Notes: generated by a model not told the origin, from the sequence alone. A stretch of DNA of 64,000 nucleotides from Bacilli bacterium (GCA_900767825.1 CAAGAN010000028.1:9548-73547), one strand, 5' to 3'. Shown: positions 32,650 through 43,183, numbered from the stretch's first letter. Made by a program: numbers and translations.

Positions 32650-34284
32650 ATGAAAAGAAAATCATTAATTACATTAACTCTTCCACTTATCCTAGGGATT
32701 GCTAGCTGTGCAGGAGAAAGCACTTCAAGTAGCAGTCAAACTAATAAAGAAACGGAAGATAGTTCAACCGTCGTTACAACTGAGTCTAGCAAAGATAGCA
32801 CTTCTTCAGTTGACCCGAATCAATTGAATCTAAAATTTGCTATCGCCGGAGATGAAGCCATTTTATTGAAAGTCAGTGGGAATGTTGAAGAAGTCGAAAT
32901 CCCTTCAACTTATGAAGGTAAACCAGTCACTAGAATTGGTGAAAATGCATTTGAAGGTATGACAAAAATGAGAAAGCTAGTCCTTAATGAAGGTGTTAGG
33001 GAAATAGAGAAAAGTGCTTTCTCTGGTTGCACTAATCTTGATGACATTGCTTTACCAAGTTCATTAAGAAAAATAGATAACTACGCGTTCGTAAATATCC
33101 CTTATCTAGAAACGCTTACTTTACCTGAAGGGCTAGTCGAAATCGGTTCTGCCGTATTTTCTGGCTGTAAGGGGCTAAAAAATATATCAATACCTAATTC
33201 AATAGAAAAAATTGGCGGGAATAATTTTTCTAGTGAGAAACTAATAACCACCACCTATGAAGGAATCGATTATTTAGGCAATGAAACTAATCCATACGTC
33301 TTAGCGTTCAGGCTTAACGAAGGCAATGCTTCGCCTGCCTCTATTAAATTACACGAGAATACCAAAGTACTTGGTGGTTCCTTATTGGAAAGTGAATCTA
33401 GCGTTACTAACATCACCTTAAACGATGGGCTAGTTACAATTGGAGGAAGCTCATTAAGAGGTACTTCTATTACTTCGATTACTATACCAAGTTCAGTAAA
33501 GACTATTTCTGAATATGCCTTCAGTGGTTGCAAATCCCTAAAAGAATGCACGATTAACGGGAATGGGCTAAAAACAATTGAACACGAGGCCTTCTCTGGA
33601 GCAGCCGCCTTAACCAAATTAGATATACCAAGTTCAGTTGAAGAAATCGGTTATTATGCATTCACTGAATTCGATTCTGCTTCAAGTTTTACCTATAACG
33701 TGAAGGATAACGGCAATTACATCGGAAACGAAGCTGATCCATATCATGCCTTTATCGGAATGGTTGATAACAAAGCCACTGCATTTACTTTGGATTCATC
33801 AGTTAAAATCCTAGCAGGACAATGTTTTAGAGATGCAACTAACCTTGCTTCCATTACTATTCCAAATTCAGTTACCTATATTGGGGATGGGGCTTTCTTC
33901 CAAGCAACATCATTAACCTCAATAACCATTCCATCTAGTGTAAAAATAATGGAAGGCGCTACATTTGATTCTTGTTCTTCTTTAACTTCTATCAAACTAG
34001 AAAACTCCCCATCCGTATTAAAATCAGGATTTGCCCAATCTTGCACTTCCTTAACCTCGTTTACTATCCCAAGCAGTGTTAAGAAATTAGAAACCGGCCT
34101 ATTTGATAGAGATGCTTCTCTAGAAGAATTATATATCCCATCAACAGTAGTCGAGATTGAATCTGGTGCGATTAGAAGCGTTCCAAACACAGTTTTAAAT
34201 ATCCAAGCAGAAAAAGCTTTGCCAATGTATGAAAAGAATTGGTTTAGCGGTGTTAAAGAATTCCATTACGGTATTAATAAATAG
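32650..34284 (+). CDS. BspA-like leucine-rich-repeat lipoprotein
   Basis: Surface lipoprotein. The signal peptide ends LGIASC (lipid anchor at about Cys20), followed by a Ser/Thr-rich stalk (about 23-58). The rest consists of LRR_5/BspA-type repeats of about 23 residues with the pattern I-P-S-S-V-x-x-I-x-x-x-A-F-x-x-C-x-x-L-x-x-I-x; more than ten can be read, for example SITIPSSVKTISEYAFSGC. Such proteins usually bind host or microbial surfaces. GGAG lies 5 bases before the ATG. It starts a run of three lipoprotein genes on one strand with gaps of 18 and 8 bases, presumably one operon. Confidence 0.9.
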   Translation: MKRKSLITLTLPLILGIASCAGESTSSSSQTNKETEDSSTVVTTESSKDSTSSVDPNQLNLKFAIAGDEAILLKVSGNVEEVEIPSTYEGKPVTRIGENAFEGMTKMRKLVLNEGVREIEKSAFSGCTNLDDIALPSSLRKIDNYAFVNIPYLETLTLPEGLVEIGSAVFSGCKGLKNISIPNSIEKIGGNNFSSEKLITTTYEGIDYLGNETNPYVLAFRLNEGNASPASIKLHENTKVLGGSLLESESSVTNITLNDGLVTIGGSSLRGTSITSITIPSSVKTISEYAFSGCKSLKECTINGNGLKTIEHEAFSGAAALTKLDIPSSVEEIGYYAFTEFDSASSFTYNVKDNGNYIGNEADPYHAFIGMVDNKATAFTLDSSVKILAGQCFRDATNLASITIPNSVTYIGDGAFFQATSLTSITIPSSVKIMEGATFDSCSSLTSIKLENSPSVLKSGFAQSCTSLTSFTIPSSVKKLETGLFDRDASLEELYIPSTVVEIESGAIRSVPNTVLNIQAEKALPMYEKNWFSGVKEFHYGINK

Positions 34285-34302
34285 CAAAGGACAATATATA
34301 AA

Positions 34303-36240
34303 ATGAAACAAAAACTATTATTTACTTTATGCGCGTCTATTTTAACTTTAGGAATCTCTTCCTGTGGGACTGAGGTTTCTTCTTCTAAAACTAGTTCAAC
34401 TGAAGGAACTTCTGAAGTTAGCAAAACCGATACAGAGTCTACTACAACTAGTCAAACAAGCAAAACTACAAGTGAAACCACTAGCGAATCTACCTCTGAA
34501 TCTTCTACTTCTATAATTGAAGATAATGCTAATCTTGCTCAAGTTAAGCAGGCCTTAACGAATGCATCTAGTTTAGTATCCACCAAGACAATCAAATCCT
34601 CTTTATCAATTAGAGAAAATGAATATCGTCAAGTTGAAGTTGATGGAGTCCAAACATTAAAAAATACTAGATACTCTATATCAAATAGCACCTTATCCTT
34701 CTTTGCTAATAAAGTATTTTCAGTCGAAGAAGAAAGAATCAATTCCGCTACAAACGATACTGAAGAAAACACCAAGACCAAGACTAATTATGGAATTGCA
34801 AATGGCGTTTTTGTAAAAGAAGTTTCTGATTATTCAAAAGATGATGATAAATATGAAGTCAATTCATTAAAATCCAAAGGAGAAAAAGTCGGAACCGAAA
34901 TAAGTGAAGAAAACACTAACAACGTCTTTGCTAACGGCTTATTTAATGTTGTTACAACTTCGTTAAATAAGAAAGACCAATATAACCCAGTTGCTTATAT
35001 CACAGCCAATTATCTTGATAAATTCAAAAATGGCCATGTTAACAAAAAAGAAAATTCCTATTCTTTAAGTGCAGAAGAAACAACTAAAGATGATGTCGAT
35101 AATGATGTGTTTAACGAATATCAATTAACATTATCTTTTAATAATGATGGGGCTTTGCTAAATGCAGAAGGCACCTTCGCTGCTTTTGAATCTAACGCAG
35201 GGGTCAAAGGAAATAAGAATTTTGAATATATTGTTACCTTTAACCAAGAAGTCGGAGCTAGAACAAATTCCGATTTGGATTTTGATAAATATTTCTTCCA
35301 AAACGAAGAAGAATTATCAATTGGTTTCTCTACTACTAAACTAGGAACAGTTGAAGATAACATCAAATCATTAGATACCCCATACTTCATTAGAGTTACC
35401 AAAAACATTGCTAGCAAGAACGAAAATATTGATAAGGTAAAGTTATTTAACGTTACAAACGCCGCTAACAAAGATTGCTCTTCTTGCTATGAATTAGTCG
35501 AAGAAGATGATGCCACTAAGTTCACCTTAAAAAAGGCTGGTAGTTATACACTTCATTTTAAGACAACAAAGATTGAAGATATCCAAGTTAATATTAGTGT
35601 TATTGCAAACGAGATTACCTCCATCGCATTCCCAGAAATGCATTTAATCCATAGTTCGTTCAACAAAGACAATTCATATCTCCCTGGTTCAACATTAAAA
35701 GGAGAAACTCCATTTGCAATCGAAGCCGGCGGAGAAAATGCTACTGATGATATTTCTTTCTCTATCAGTGGAGATGATTCTGCTACAGTCACAAAAACTG
35801 AAACTGCTTTTAGTTACAAACTAAATACAACCAAGGCATCTACCTTATCAATCAAAGCAACTTCTAAGACTTTAGGTGAAAGTAAGTCCATCACCAAGCA
35901 AGTCAAGGTTTATGATACAACTGATGAAGGCATCGCTGCTTTCTTAGGAAATACTGCCTGGTCAACCGCTGGGAATACTACTGGCAACATCAAAACACTT
36001 ACATTTGGCTATGAAAGCGGAACCACTGGCACATTTGAATTAGTAGTTAATAATACTGATGCAGTTGTAAGTGGAACTTATTCAGTTGCAAATGGAGCCG
36101 TTTCAGTTGAAGTAAAAGAAAACCCAAGCAAGAGTAAAATTGTCCTAAATAGTATCAAAGTCACCGAAGGAAGAGGCGATATAGTTGTCGTCGTCAGTAG
36201 AGCCGGATCCGTTAGACCTGAATACGTCTTGCAAAACTAG
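34303..36240 (+). CDS. Lipoprotein with Ser/Thr-rich stalk, unknown function
   Basis: 645 residues. The signal peptide ends LGISSC (Cys at about 21), then a stalk made almost only of Ser, Thr, Glu and Lys (about 25-70). The body has no domain I can name; the C-terminal third has Ig-like features (TLHFKTTKIEDIQVNISVIANE, SLSIKATSKTLGES) and a final beta-rich stretch. It is the second of three linked lipoprotein genes. Probably a surface-exposed binding protein. Confidence 0.75.
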   Translation: MKQKLLFTLCASILTLGISSCGTEVSSSKTSSTEGTSEVSKTDTESTTTSQTSKTTSETTSESTSESSTSIIEDNANLAQVKQALTNASSLVSTKTIKSSLSIRENEYRQVEVDGVQTLKNTRYSISNSTLSFFANKVFSVEEERINSATNDTEENTKTKTNYGIANGVFVKEVSDYSKDDDKYEVNSLKSKGEKVGTEISEENTNNVFANGLFNVVTTSLNKKDQYNPVAYITANYLDKFKNGHVNKKENSYSLSAEETTKDDVDNDVFNEYQLTLSFNNDGALLNAEGTFAAFESNAGVKGNKNFEYIVTFNQEVGARTNSDLDFDKYFFQNEEELSIGFSTTKLGTVEDNIKSLDTPYFIRVTKNIASKNENIDKVKLFNVTNAANKDCSSCYELVEEDDATKFTLKKAGSYTLHFKTTKIEDIQVNISVIANEITSIAFPEMHLIHSSFNKDNSYLPGSTLKGETPFAIEAGGENATDDISFSISGDDSATVTKTETAFSYKLNTTKASTLSIKATSKTLGESKSITKQVKVYDTTDEGIAAFLGNTAWSTAGNTTGNIKTLTFGYESGTTGTFELVVNNTDAVVSGTYSVANGAVSVEVKENPSKSKIVLNSIKVTEGRGDIVVVVSRAGSVRPEYVLQN

Positions 36241-36248
36241 GAGTTTAT

Positions 36249-37976
36249 ATGAATAAAAAATTATTAATTATTTCATTGCCACTTCTAACTTTATTAGTAG
36301 GTTGCAACGAGCCAGTTTCTTCCTCCTCTCCTATTTCTAGCGAAACCCTATCTTCAAAAATAAACCAAGAAACCCAACTAGAAGAAACTCTAGAAAAGCT
36401 AAAAGAAGGATATAAATTAGAAGTACTTTATAACCAACATGTTAAAGTTGCATCTGGAAATGAATCAGAAAGTGATTTCTTTAAGTTACTAGATATATCC
36501 GCTAGCAAAGACATTTATAGATCAACTTCCTATAAAGAAGTAACGGATGTATCTCTTGTCAATAAAGAATCATTTGTTAATGATATCTCTTATAGCAACA
36601 AGAACGGAAAACTAGTCGAATCTAGATTAACAGTAGAAAATGTGATTGAAGATAAGCAAGTCGTTGATTCTTCTTCATCTCCTATTACTTGGGCTGATTC
36701 TAATCTAGATAACTTCTTTGGAGTATTTAATTTTGCCTCACTAGAAAAGAATAAAGAAGGCAATTATATCTATAAAGGAAAGATAAACGCCTTACAAAGA
36801 CATAAAATAGCAGCCCAGTTACTAGGGATAGATGAATCAGGCCGTGCGATTAATGAAATTAGCTTTAGTTTTGAAGGCGAAGATCTTTATCTAAACGTTA
36901 AATTCGACACATACCAAACTACTATTTTAGGAGGTATGGCCGTAGTTGATGTTACAGATAATATCAAAGCTAAAATCATTAAAGCTGGTGAAATAGCTGC
37001 CCCAATAAGCAAAATCGAAAAAGAAGAAGATAAGACTTTTGCCGACGCTTTTAAAAAGCTACAAAACCTTAACTTCAAAACTACTGCTAAAAATTATGAA
37101 ATCAAATATAAAGATGGTAGGTACGAATTAGCTAGTAGCGCTTCTTGCCTAGTCTCTTCTTCATCAATCCAAACTACTATCAAAGATGAAAACGAAAAGA
37201 TAGTTTCTGATGATGTTTATTTTAAGACTGAACACGGAATGCAAAAGGCTGTTAAATTTGGTAACGAATATTACGCTAGTTTAACTCCAGTTGATAGAGC
37301 TATCTCTTCTTATTTCCCGACCTACAAGATTTCTAGCGTATTCTTTAATAAAGAAGGATATAAATATACCCTAGATAATGCATACACGGGGTTAATATCC
37401 TCTACTTATTTATTCTCACCATTCGTTAATGACGACATTAAGAATCTAGAGATTACAATAAGCGATTCTAGGATTGATATTGTTTCAACTAGCGATGGCA
37501 ATGGGACAACCGTATTTGGAGAAAAAGAAGAATTTAGCTATGAAGAAATCGGAACCCAAACTGATTTTGATTCTAGTGTAGTTAAATATGATTCCTCTAC
37601 TTTATCATGGAAGAAAGTAATTAGAGATTCTTCTACTTATAAAAGCTTAGTATCCCAGGCTATAAACGAGGAGACATTAAATAAAATTCCTTTCTTTGGA
37701 GGAGTTTATGTAGAGGCTAAATATGTTGAATCTGGTTTCTCTTATCCATATTTATCAGTAACAGTAAATAGCCAAACCCAAGCCCAGGAATTAGAAACTA
37801 GATATGATGCTGCTCTTCCTTTAGCAGGATTTAAACTTAATAAAAAGACTGAGGCATATGAAATAAGCGTTGGAAGTGAAACACTTCAAGTAGTCCCTGT
37901 AGCACAGGCAATGCAAGATTTATCAGGAAATACTTCATATGTATTTGCCTTGATCCTAAATAAAATAAGCAAATAA
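36249..37976 (+). CDS. Lipoprotein, unknown function
   Basis: 575 residues. The signal peptide ends LTLLVGC (Cys at about 19), with a short serine-rich stalk. The mature part is beta-rich and resembles the neighbouring lipoprotein in layout (repeated SSS, EDK and Tyr-rich strands) but no family is recognised. It starts 9 bases after the previous stop, with GGAG in between. Terminator at 37996. Confidence 0.72.
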   Translation: MNKKLLIISLPLLTLLVGCNEPVSSSSPISSETLSSKINQETQLEETLEKLKEGYKLEVLYNQHVKVASGNESESDFFKLLDISASKDIYRSTSYKEVTDVSLVNKESFVNDISYSNKNGKLVESRLTVENVIEDKQVVDSSSSPITWADSNLDNFFGVFNFASLEKNKEGNYIYKGKINALQRHKIAAQLLGIDESGRAINEISFSFEGEDLYLNVKFDTYQTTILGGMAVVDVTDNIKAKIIKAGEIAAPISKIEKEEDKTFADAFKKLQNLNFKTTAKNYEIKYKDGRYELASSASCLVSSSSIQTTIKDENEKIVSDDVYFKTEHGMQKAVKFGNEYYASLTPVDRAISSYFPTYKISSVFFNKEGYKYTLDNAYTGLISSTYLFSPFVNDDIKNLEITISDSRIDIVSTSDGNGTTVFGEKEEFSYEEIGTQTDFDSSVVKYDSSTLSWKKVIRDSSTYKSLVSQAINEETLNKIPFFGGVYVEAKYVESGFSYPYLSVTVNSQTQAQELETRYDAALPLAGFKLNKKTEAYEISVGSETLQVVPVAQAMQDLSGNTSYVFALILNKISK

Positions 37977-37995
37977 CTAACGCAATAACGATTAA

Positions 37996-38018
37996 GGGCA
38001 GGATTAACTGCTCTTTTT
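37996..38018 (+). terminator. Terminator of the lipoprotein operon
   Basis: Stem GGGCAG/CTGCTC (37996-38001, 38008-38013, one G-T pair) with TTTTT. The loop and stem resemble those of the terminator at 23454. Confidence 0.75.
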
Positions 38019-38049
38019 CATTTTAGACATCTATGTTTTGAAAAAGCGT

Positions 38050-38061
38050 TATAATAAGTCC
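38050..38061 (+). promoter_or_regulatory. -10 box six bases before the recN GTG start (leaderless candidate)
   Basis: TATAAT at 38050-38055, six bases, then GTG at 38062. No Shine-Dalgarno sequence. The -35 region is weak (TAGACA at 38024, long spacing). Confidence 0.55.
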
Positions 38062-39729
38062 GTGTTAAAAAGACTTTGTATTAATAACCTTGCAATTATC
38101 TCCAATATAGATTCGACATTCGAAGATGGTTTTAGCGTTCTTACAGGTGAAACAGGAGCTGGCAAAAGCCTTGTAATCGATTCGCTTTCCCTCCTATTAG
38201 GAAGCAGGGCCTCAACTGAATTAATTAGAAAAGGAGAAGAAAAGGCTATCGTAAAAGGTTATTTTGAAGTTAATAAGCCCCAACTAGAAGCCTTGTTCTT
38301 AAAATTAAATATCCCTTATAACCAAGGCGAAATAGAAATAGAAAGAGTAATAGGAAGAAATAAGAGTTACATCAAAGTCAATAACACCCCTACTAACTTA
38401 TTGGATTTATCTAAAATCGCTCCCTTTTTAGCAGATATCCACTCCCAATTCGATTTTGAAAAGATATTAAATGAAGATAATTATCTAGGTATCATAGATG
38501 GGTTTTCTTTTGATTTAATTTCATCTTATAAAGAGAAATATCAAGCTGCCCTGAATCAATATAAAGTAGCTAAAGAAGCCTATTCATCATTATTAGAGAA
38601 GCAAAAGCAAATCGATTCCAATTATGATTTCTATTTATATCAATATAACGAATTGAAGCAAATGGATTTAAAAGAAGATGAAGAAAAGCAAATCCAAGAA
38701 GAAATATCCCTACTAGAAAACTTTGATAAAATCCATTCTCTCCAAGAAGAGACAAAAGAGTTGCTTAACGGAGATTTCCTAGATAAATTCTTTGAATTGG
38801 ATAATAACCTTGAAAAGCTTTCTTCCTACCAAGAAAAATATAAAGAAGCCTATTCATTAATAGATGAAAGATATCTTGAATTAAATGATTATTTGTCTTC
38901 ATTAAAGAGGAAATTCGACGATATTGATTATGATCCTGCTAGATTAGATGAATTAAATCAAAGGCAAGTGGATATAATCGCCTTAAAAAGAAAATATAAG
39001 AAGGATTTCAATGAACTTCTTTCCTATAAAGATGAATTGTCATTGCTACTAGAAAATAAGGATAATCTTTCTAATGAAATAAATAAAAAGAAGGAAGAAA
39101 TGGATAAATTATTCCTTGCTACATTAGAGAAGGGGAAAGAATTAAGCAAGGTAAGGCAATCTTTATCAAATAAAATTGAAAAAGAATTAGAACGTAGCCT
39201 TAATGATCTTCTTTTAAAAGCTGAGTTTAAGATAATGTTTATTCCAAACGAAAAAGAAGATGATTCAATTTTCCTTGAAAGTGGCATAGATAAAATAGAT
39301 TTCCTAATCGAAACAAATGTAGGAGAAGGATTAAAGAGCTTATCCAAGATAATATCAGGAGGAGAGGCTAGCAGGATTATGCTTGCTTTTAAATCTTTAT
39401 TCATAAAAGCCAACAAGGTACCTACTGTTATATTCGATGAAATCGATACAGGTATATCAGGAGAGACTGCCCAGGCCGTTGCTAGGAAAATAAAAGAAAT
39501 ATCTTTATCCACCCAGGTAATTTCTATTACCCATATGCCTCAAGTTGCTTCACTTAGCGATCACCACATCTTGATTAGCAAGCTCATAAAAGATGGCAGG
39601 ACGTATGCTAAAATGAAAGAATTGAACCTAGAAGAAAAGATTAAACAAGTCGCATATCTAATTTCAGGAGACAAAATCACCCCTTCCCAACTAGAATATG
39701 CAAAAGAAATGGTTTTAGGAAGTAATTAA
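38062..39729 (+). CDS. recN: DNA repair protein RecN
   Basis: SMC-like ATPase acting early in double-strand-break repair. The N-terminus LKRLCINNLAIISN is the classical RecN start and fixes the GTG at 38062; upstream sequence in frame is promoter. The Walker A loop GETGAGKS is at 29-36. Two coiled-coil arms span about 150-345. The C-terminal signature is SGGEASRIMLAFKSL and Walker B TVIFDEIDTGISGETAQAV, followed by ISITHMPQVASLSDHH. 555 residues is the family length. Confidence 0.96.
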   Translation: MLKRLCINNLAIISNIDSTFEDGFSVLTGETGAGKSLVIDSLSLLLGSRASTELIRKGEEKAIVKGYFEVNKPQLEALFLKLNIPYNQGEIEIERVIGRNKSYIKVNNTPTNLLDLSKIAPFLADIHSQFDFEKILNEDNYLGIIDGFSFDLISSYKEKYQAALNQYKVAKEAYSSLLEKQKQIDSNYDFYLYQYNELKQMDLKEDEEKQIQEEISLLENFDKIHSLQEETKELLNGDFLDKFFELDNNLEKLSSYQEKYKEAYSLIDERYLELNDYLSSLKRKFDDIDYDPARLDELNQRQVDIIALKRKYKKDFNELLSYKDELSLLLENKDNLSNEINKKKEEMDKLFLATLEKGKELSKVRQSLSNKIEKELERSLNDLLLKAEFKIMFIPNEKEDDSIFLESGIDKIDFLIETNVGEGLKSLSKIISGGEASRIMLAFKSLFIKANKVPTVIFDEIDTGISGETAQAVARKIKEISLSTQVISITHMPQVASLSDHHILISKLIKDGRTYAKMKELNLEEKIKQVAYLISGDKITPSQLEYAKEMVLGSN

Positions 39730-39753
39730 AAACGTGGCAATCAACCACGTTTT
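39729..39753. terminator. Bidirectional terminator between recN and the dipeptidase
   Basis: Nine-base stem AAAACGTGG/CCACGTTTT with a seven-base loop. It ends the recN transcript on the plus strand and faces the dipeptidase end on the minus strand. Confidence 0.85.
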
Positions 39754-39760
39754 GCTTTAT

Positions 39761-41224
39761 TTAGTTATCACTTCTAGCGAATGAGTTTTTCATTAGCAAG
39801 GAAGATTCAAACAATACTTTATCCAATACCTTGTCGGTATGTTTTTGAATTATTCTAGCAATCTCATCATTAGCCCTTATTAATAATGTTTTATCCTTAT
39901 TAGATTTAAATTCAGCATCGAATTTATTTAGTAACCTATAAGCATCATTGCTGCAAGCATTTTGGTAACGTTCAATATGGATGTCATTCTTTTGGAAATG
40001 GGCATCCGCTAAAGCAGAAACTAGTCTAGAAGCCCAGTAGAAAGAAGATGTGTCAACTCTTAAAGTTGTATTGTTCAAATAGTCAGGTACTTTGTCTACA
40101 TTTGCATATATAGGTAGCATTGCATTAAATGCATTAGAAGCAAAGCAAACCCATTCAAGTGCAGATATTTCTTCTTCAACACCGTTTCTAATTTCTAATA
40201 ATGCTAAGAAAGAAGTACGGTTAACTCCGATTGGACGATATATATTCTTCTTGCTAGAATCGCCTTTTCCATATGGGTCATATTCAGTTCCTTGGTAATG
40301 AGAAGAAAGGAGATATTTGACATCATTAATAGTAAGCAAATGCTCTGGGATTAATTTAAATGGGATATCATCATCTTCTGGGCCATAATCTCTATCTTCA
40401 CCAGTCCATTTGATAGTTCTTGGACAAATCCGCTTACCCATATACCAAGCCCTAGGAGTGTTATAGATATGGTCAGAATCGTCATGGCTACCAAAGGCTA
40501 CACGTGGATTAAATTTATCGCCTTTTCCTGTATAAAGATGGTATTTTTCAATAAATTCTTTTAAATCCGCTGAACACATGTAGTTGTTTTGGCTTCCATA
40601 GGCATCAATAAAATCAAAATCATCCATACCAAATTGGTTAGGCATGATAACTACTTCAGTTTCTTTTACCCTTCTAGCAATCCAATGATGGCCCCCGATA
40701 GTTTCTAGCCACCAAATATCATTTTTATCAGAGAAGGCAATCCCATTAGGTTCATATGTTCCATATTCTTCTAATAACTTGCCTAATCTACTAACCCCTT
40801 CTTTCGCGTTGCTTATAAAAGGCAAGACAAGGGAAACTAAATCTTCTTCCCCTATACCGCCTTTAATTTCCTTGCCGTCTTTAAATTCTAATTCGACATA
40901 AGGATCCGCTCCTAATACCCTAGGGTTACTAGTTATAGTTTCTGTAGCAGACATAGCTACATTCTTTTCATTAATCCCAGCAGCACCCCAGACACCTTCA
41001 TTAGGATCAACGTTAGGCATTAAAGTATGTCTATATCCTTTATTAGGTAATTTAACTTCCACACGGGAATTAATTGATTTATAGGTTTTCTCTCCTTCAT
41101 AAGCAGGGACTACCACTAATTTCTTAACATGAAATACTCCACTAGGAGAATCATCGTTTCTAGCTATTATTGTAGACCCATTATTCGAGGCTTTCTTTCC
41201 TACTAATATTGTTGTACAAGGCAT
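39761..41224 (-). CDS. pepD: C69-family dipeptidase (PepD-like)
   Basis: N-terminal-nucleophile hydrolase cleaving dipeptides. The catalytic Cys is residue 3 in MPCTTILVGKKAS, meaning the mature enzyme needs only the start region removed. Family motifs include ARNDDS, VWGAAGINEKNVAMSATET and WWLETIGGHHW. The 487-residue length is normal, and no signal peptide is seen, so it is cytoplasmic. The ribosome-binding site (AAGGAAAG) is somewhat far from the ATG; a TATAAT lies about 25 bases ahead. Confidence 0.93.
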   Translation of the reverse strand: MPCTTILVGKKASNNGSTIIARNDDSPSGVFHVKKLVVVPAYEGEKTYKSINSRVEVKLPNKGYRHTLMPNVDPNEGVWGAAGINEKNVAMSATETITSNPRVLGADPYVELEFKDGKEIKGGIGEEDLVSLVLPFISNAKEGVSRLGKLLEEYGTYEPNGIAFSDKNDIWWLETIGGHHWIARRVKETEVVIMPNQFGMDDFDFIDAYGSQNNYMCSADLKEFIEKYHLYTGKGDKFNPRVAFGSHDDSDHIYNTPRAWYMGKRICPRTIKWTGEDRDYGPEDDDIPFKLIPEHLLTINDVKYLLSSHYQGTEYDPYGKGDSSKKNIYRPIGVNRTSFLALLEIRNGVEEEISALEWVCFASNAFNAMLPIYANVDKVPDYLNNTTLRVDTSSFYWASRLVSALADAHFQKNDIHIERYQNACSNDAYRLLNKFDAEFKSNKDKTLLIRANDEIARIIQKHTDKVLDKVLFESSLLMKNSFARSDN

Positions 41225-41289
41225 AAATGTTAACTCAACTTTCCTTTCTAATTATACCCTTAAATATCACTAGGGATAGCAATAATGCT

Positions 41290-42243
41290 TTAAGAATGTT
41301 TTTTAGTTTTGTATATAAAGTGGAATAAGCTTATTCCAATAAGCAAAAGACCCTCAATAATCCTGATAAATATTGATAATAATGATGTATTTAACATGAC
41401 GTTTTCAGTCAAGGAAAGGACATAATCCAGTTTAAGGAAAGTACTATTTAAATATATCCCAACTATAAATAAGGCAATAAAAACAATCCCTCCGAAGACA
41501 GCAAAATCCATTCCCTTGTTAAATAAAGAACCAAACAAAAGAACAATAGATGCAAAAGTAAACGAAGAAAGTAGTCCAAAAGGAATTCGTTTAGAACAAA
41601 TCTCAATTAAACCAACCTTTTCCCAGTCACTTCCATTAAATAAAAGGACATAATCACCATCAACAATAGAAAATCCAATTAGATAAAATAAAAAATAAGC
41701 TATTAAAACAAAAACATAGTAAGAGATAAGCTTGCCGGTAATGAAATTTCGCTTACTAACATTTGTGGATAATACATTTTTATAATATGTTTTATTCTCG
41801 GTTGAAAAGAATAATTGGTAACTCAAGAAAGGGCAAAGCAATAAAAAGATGAATGGAATGAATGAAACAAAGCAAGAATAACGTGATAGATTAATTTCTC
41901 TTCCTAACCCATCATAAGGATTAGACCCTATAACAAAGAACTTGTCATATTTAAGATTATTGCTAACGATCAAAGAAAAATATTGATACTTATAAAGATA
42001 TTCAACATCCCCACTAGATTTATAAAGCTCGTAATATTTATCCATGTTCGAGCTGCACATATGCATAAACAAAGGAGCGTCTGCATTCCCGTTTTTTAAT
42101 ACAAATGGTAATAAAAGTATCAAAGCAAGCATACAAACTACCGAAATAATTAAAAACATAAACAAAGGTCCATCTAAAAAGACTCTTTTGCAAGAATAGA
42201 TAAAAGACCTCTTAATTTCGCCTTTATATATCTGCTTTTTCAT
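41290..42243 (-). CDS. ABC exporter permease
   Basis: Membrane subunit of an ABC-2-like exporter. 317 residues with about six transmembrane helices (near 23-45, 128-150, 172-195, 220-245, 252-275, 285-305) and a large extracytoplasmic loop after the first. The start at 42243 is set by AGGAGA 7 bases ahead. Substrate unknown. It overlaps the next permease gene upstream by 20 bases; with the ATPase gene they form a three-gene operon. Confidence 0.78.
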   Translation of the reverse strand: MKKQIYKGEIKRSFIYSCKRVFLDGPLFMFLIISVVCMLALILLLPFVLKNGNADAPLFMHMCSSNMDKYYELYKSSGDVEYLYKYQYFSLIVSNNLKYDKFFVIGSNPYDGLGREINLSRYSCFVSFIPFIFLLLCPFLSYQLFFSTENKTYYKNVLSTNVSKRNFITGKLISYYVFVLIAYFLFYLIGFSIVDGDYVLLFNGSDWEKVGLIEICSKRIPFGLLSSFTFASIVLLFGSLFNKGMDFAVFGGIVFIALFIVGIYLNSTFLKLDYVLSLTENVMLNTSLLSIFIRIIEGLLLIGISLFHFIYKTKKHS

Positions 42244-43183
42244 ATAATCTCCTATTAACGAATAGTAGCAACAAGGCAAAAACTAAATGAATGGATAAAC
42301 TAATCCAAAGCAAATAACTAGAACCATAGAAAGGAAGAGTGGTTAAACTAGAAAAGGGGAAATAGCTACAAATAATTTCTTTATCGTATTTTTTATCGTT
42401 AGTTAAAGCCACGGAAGTCAAAAATAGAATAACAACCACTGCAATTGGAACAAAAAGCGACATCAGGTTATCCTTTAGAAGAATACCAATAAAACTAGTT
42501 AACATTGTAAAAAGAAAACTACAAACAAGGCAAACTAGAAACATAATTAGGACCACTTCTAGAACGCTATGTTCAAATACCAATTCATTGATTTGCCTCA
42601 AAATATGATACCCATGTATTGGAATAGTAAAGAAAAGCAATAATAGAAATAGCAAAATAGAAAATCCTAAATCAAAAAGAAATGACAACAATAAAGTATC
42701 GTTAAATAACTTCTTTCTATCTTTATTAGAAGAAAGGATGTTTTTTATTCTTTTGCTAGAGAAATCAAAAGAAAAGGCAAATCCCCCGATAGCCACTCCA
42801 AAGAAACAACTAAACAAAGGAAAAAGCAAAGTTGCCATAAAATAAAACGCACAAGAAACTTCCTGACCTTCAATTGGCATCGAGTTATCAAAATACATCC
42901 ATCTTGCCTTATTGTTGCTTAATAAGTATTGATATAAAGCTGTCTCTAGGTTGAAGGTTCTTTGATCGATAGCCCCGATTTCTAATGCATCTTTTTGGGA
43001 GTCAATATATTTTGAATATTCATTTAAAGAAGACTGCAAATCCCCGTCAAGAGAACTAGTTGTTCTAAAAGTCAAAGCAAAACAAACAAAAAACAAAATC
43101 AAAAGGAAAAGAATCGATACAGTTATCAAATATCTTTTATTTTCCTTTAACAAGGCAAGCTTATATTTAGCCACCCCACTCAT
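42224..43183 (-). CDS. ABC exporter permease
   Basis: Second membrane subunit of the exporter. 319 residues, first helix at 20-42, a roughly 65-residue extracytoplasmic loop, then five further helices. The layout mirrors that of the downstream permease, so the two probably form a heterodimer. It overlaps the ATPase gene by one base. No substrate clue is visible. Confidence 0.78.
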   Translation of the reverse strand: MSGVAKYKLALLKENKRYLITVSILFLLILFFVCFALTFRTTSSLDGDLQSSLNEYSKYIDSQKDALEIGAIDQRTFNLETALYQYLLSNNKARWMYFDNSMPIEGQEVSCAFYFMATLLFPLFSCFFGVAIGGFAFSFDFSSKRIKNILSSNKDRKKLFNDTLLLSFLFDLGFSILLFLLLLFFTIPIHGYHILRQINELVFEHSVLEVVLIMFLVCLVCSFLFTMLTSFIGILLKDNLMSLFVPIAVVVILFLTSVALTNDKKYDKEIICSYFPFSSLTTLPFYGSSYLLWISLSIHLVFALLLLFVNRRLYEKADI

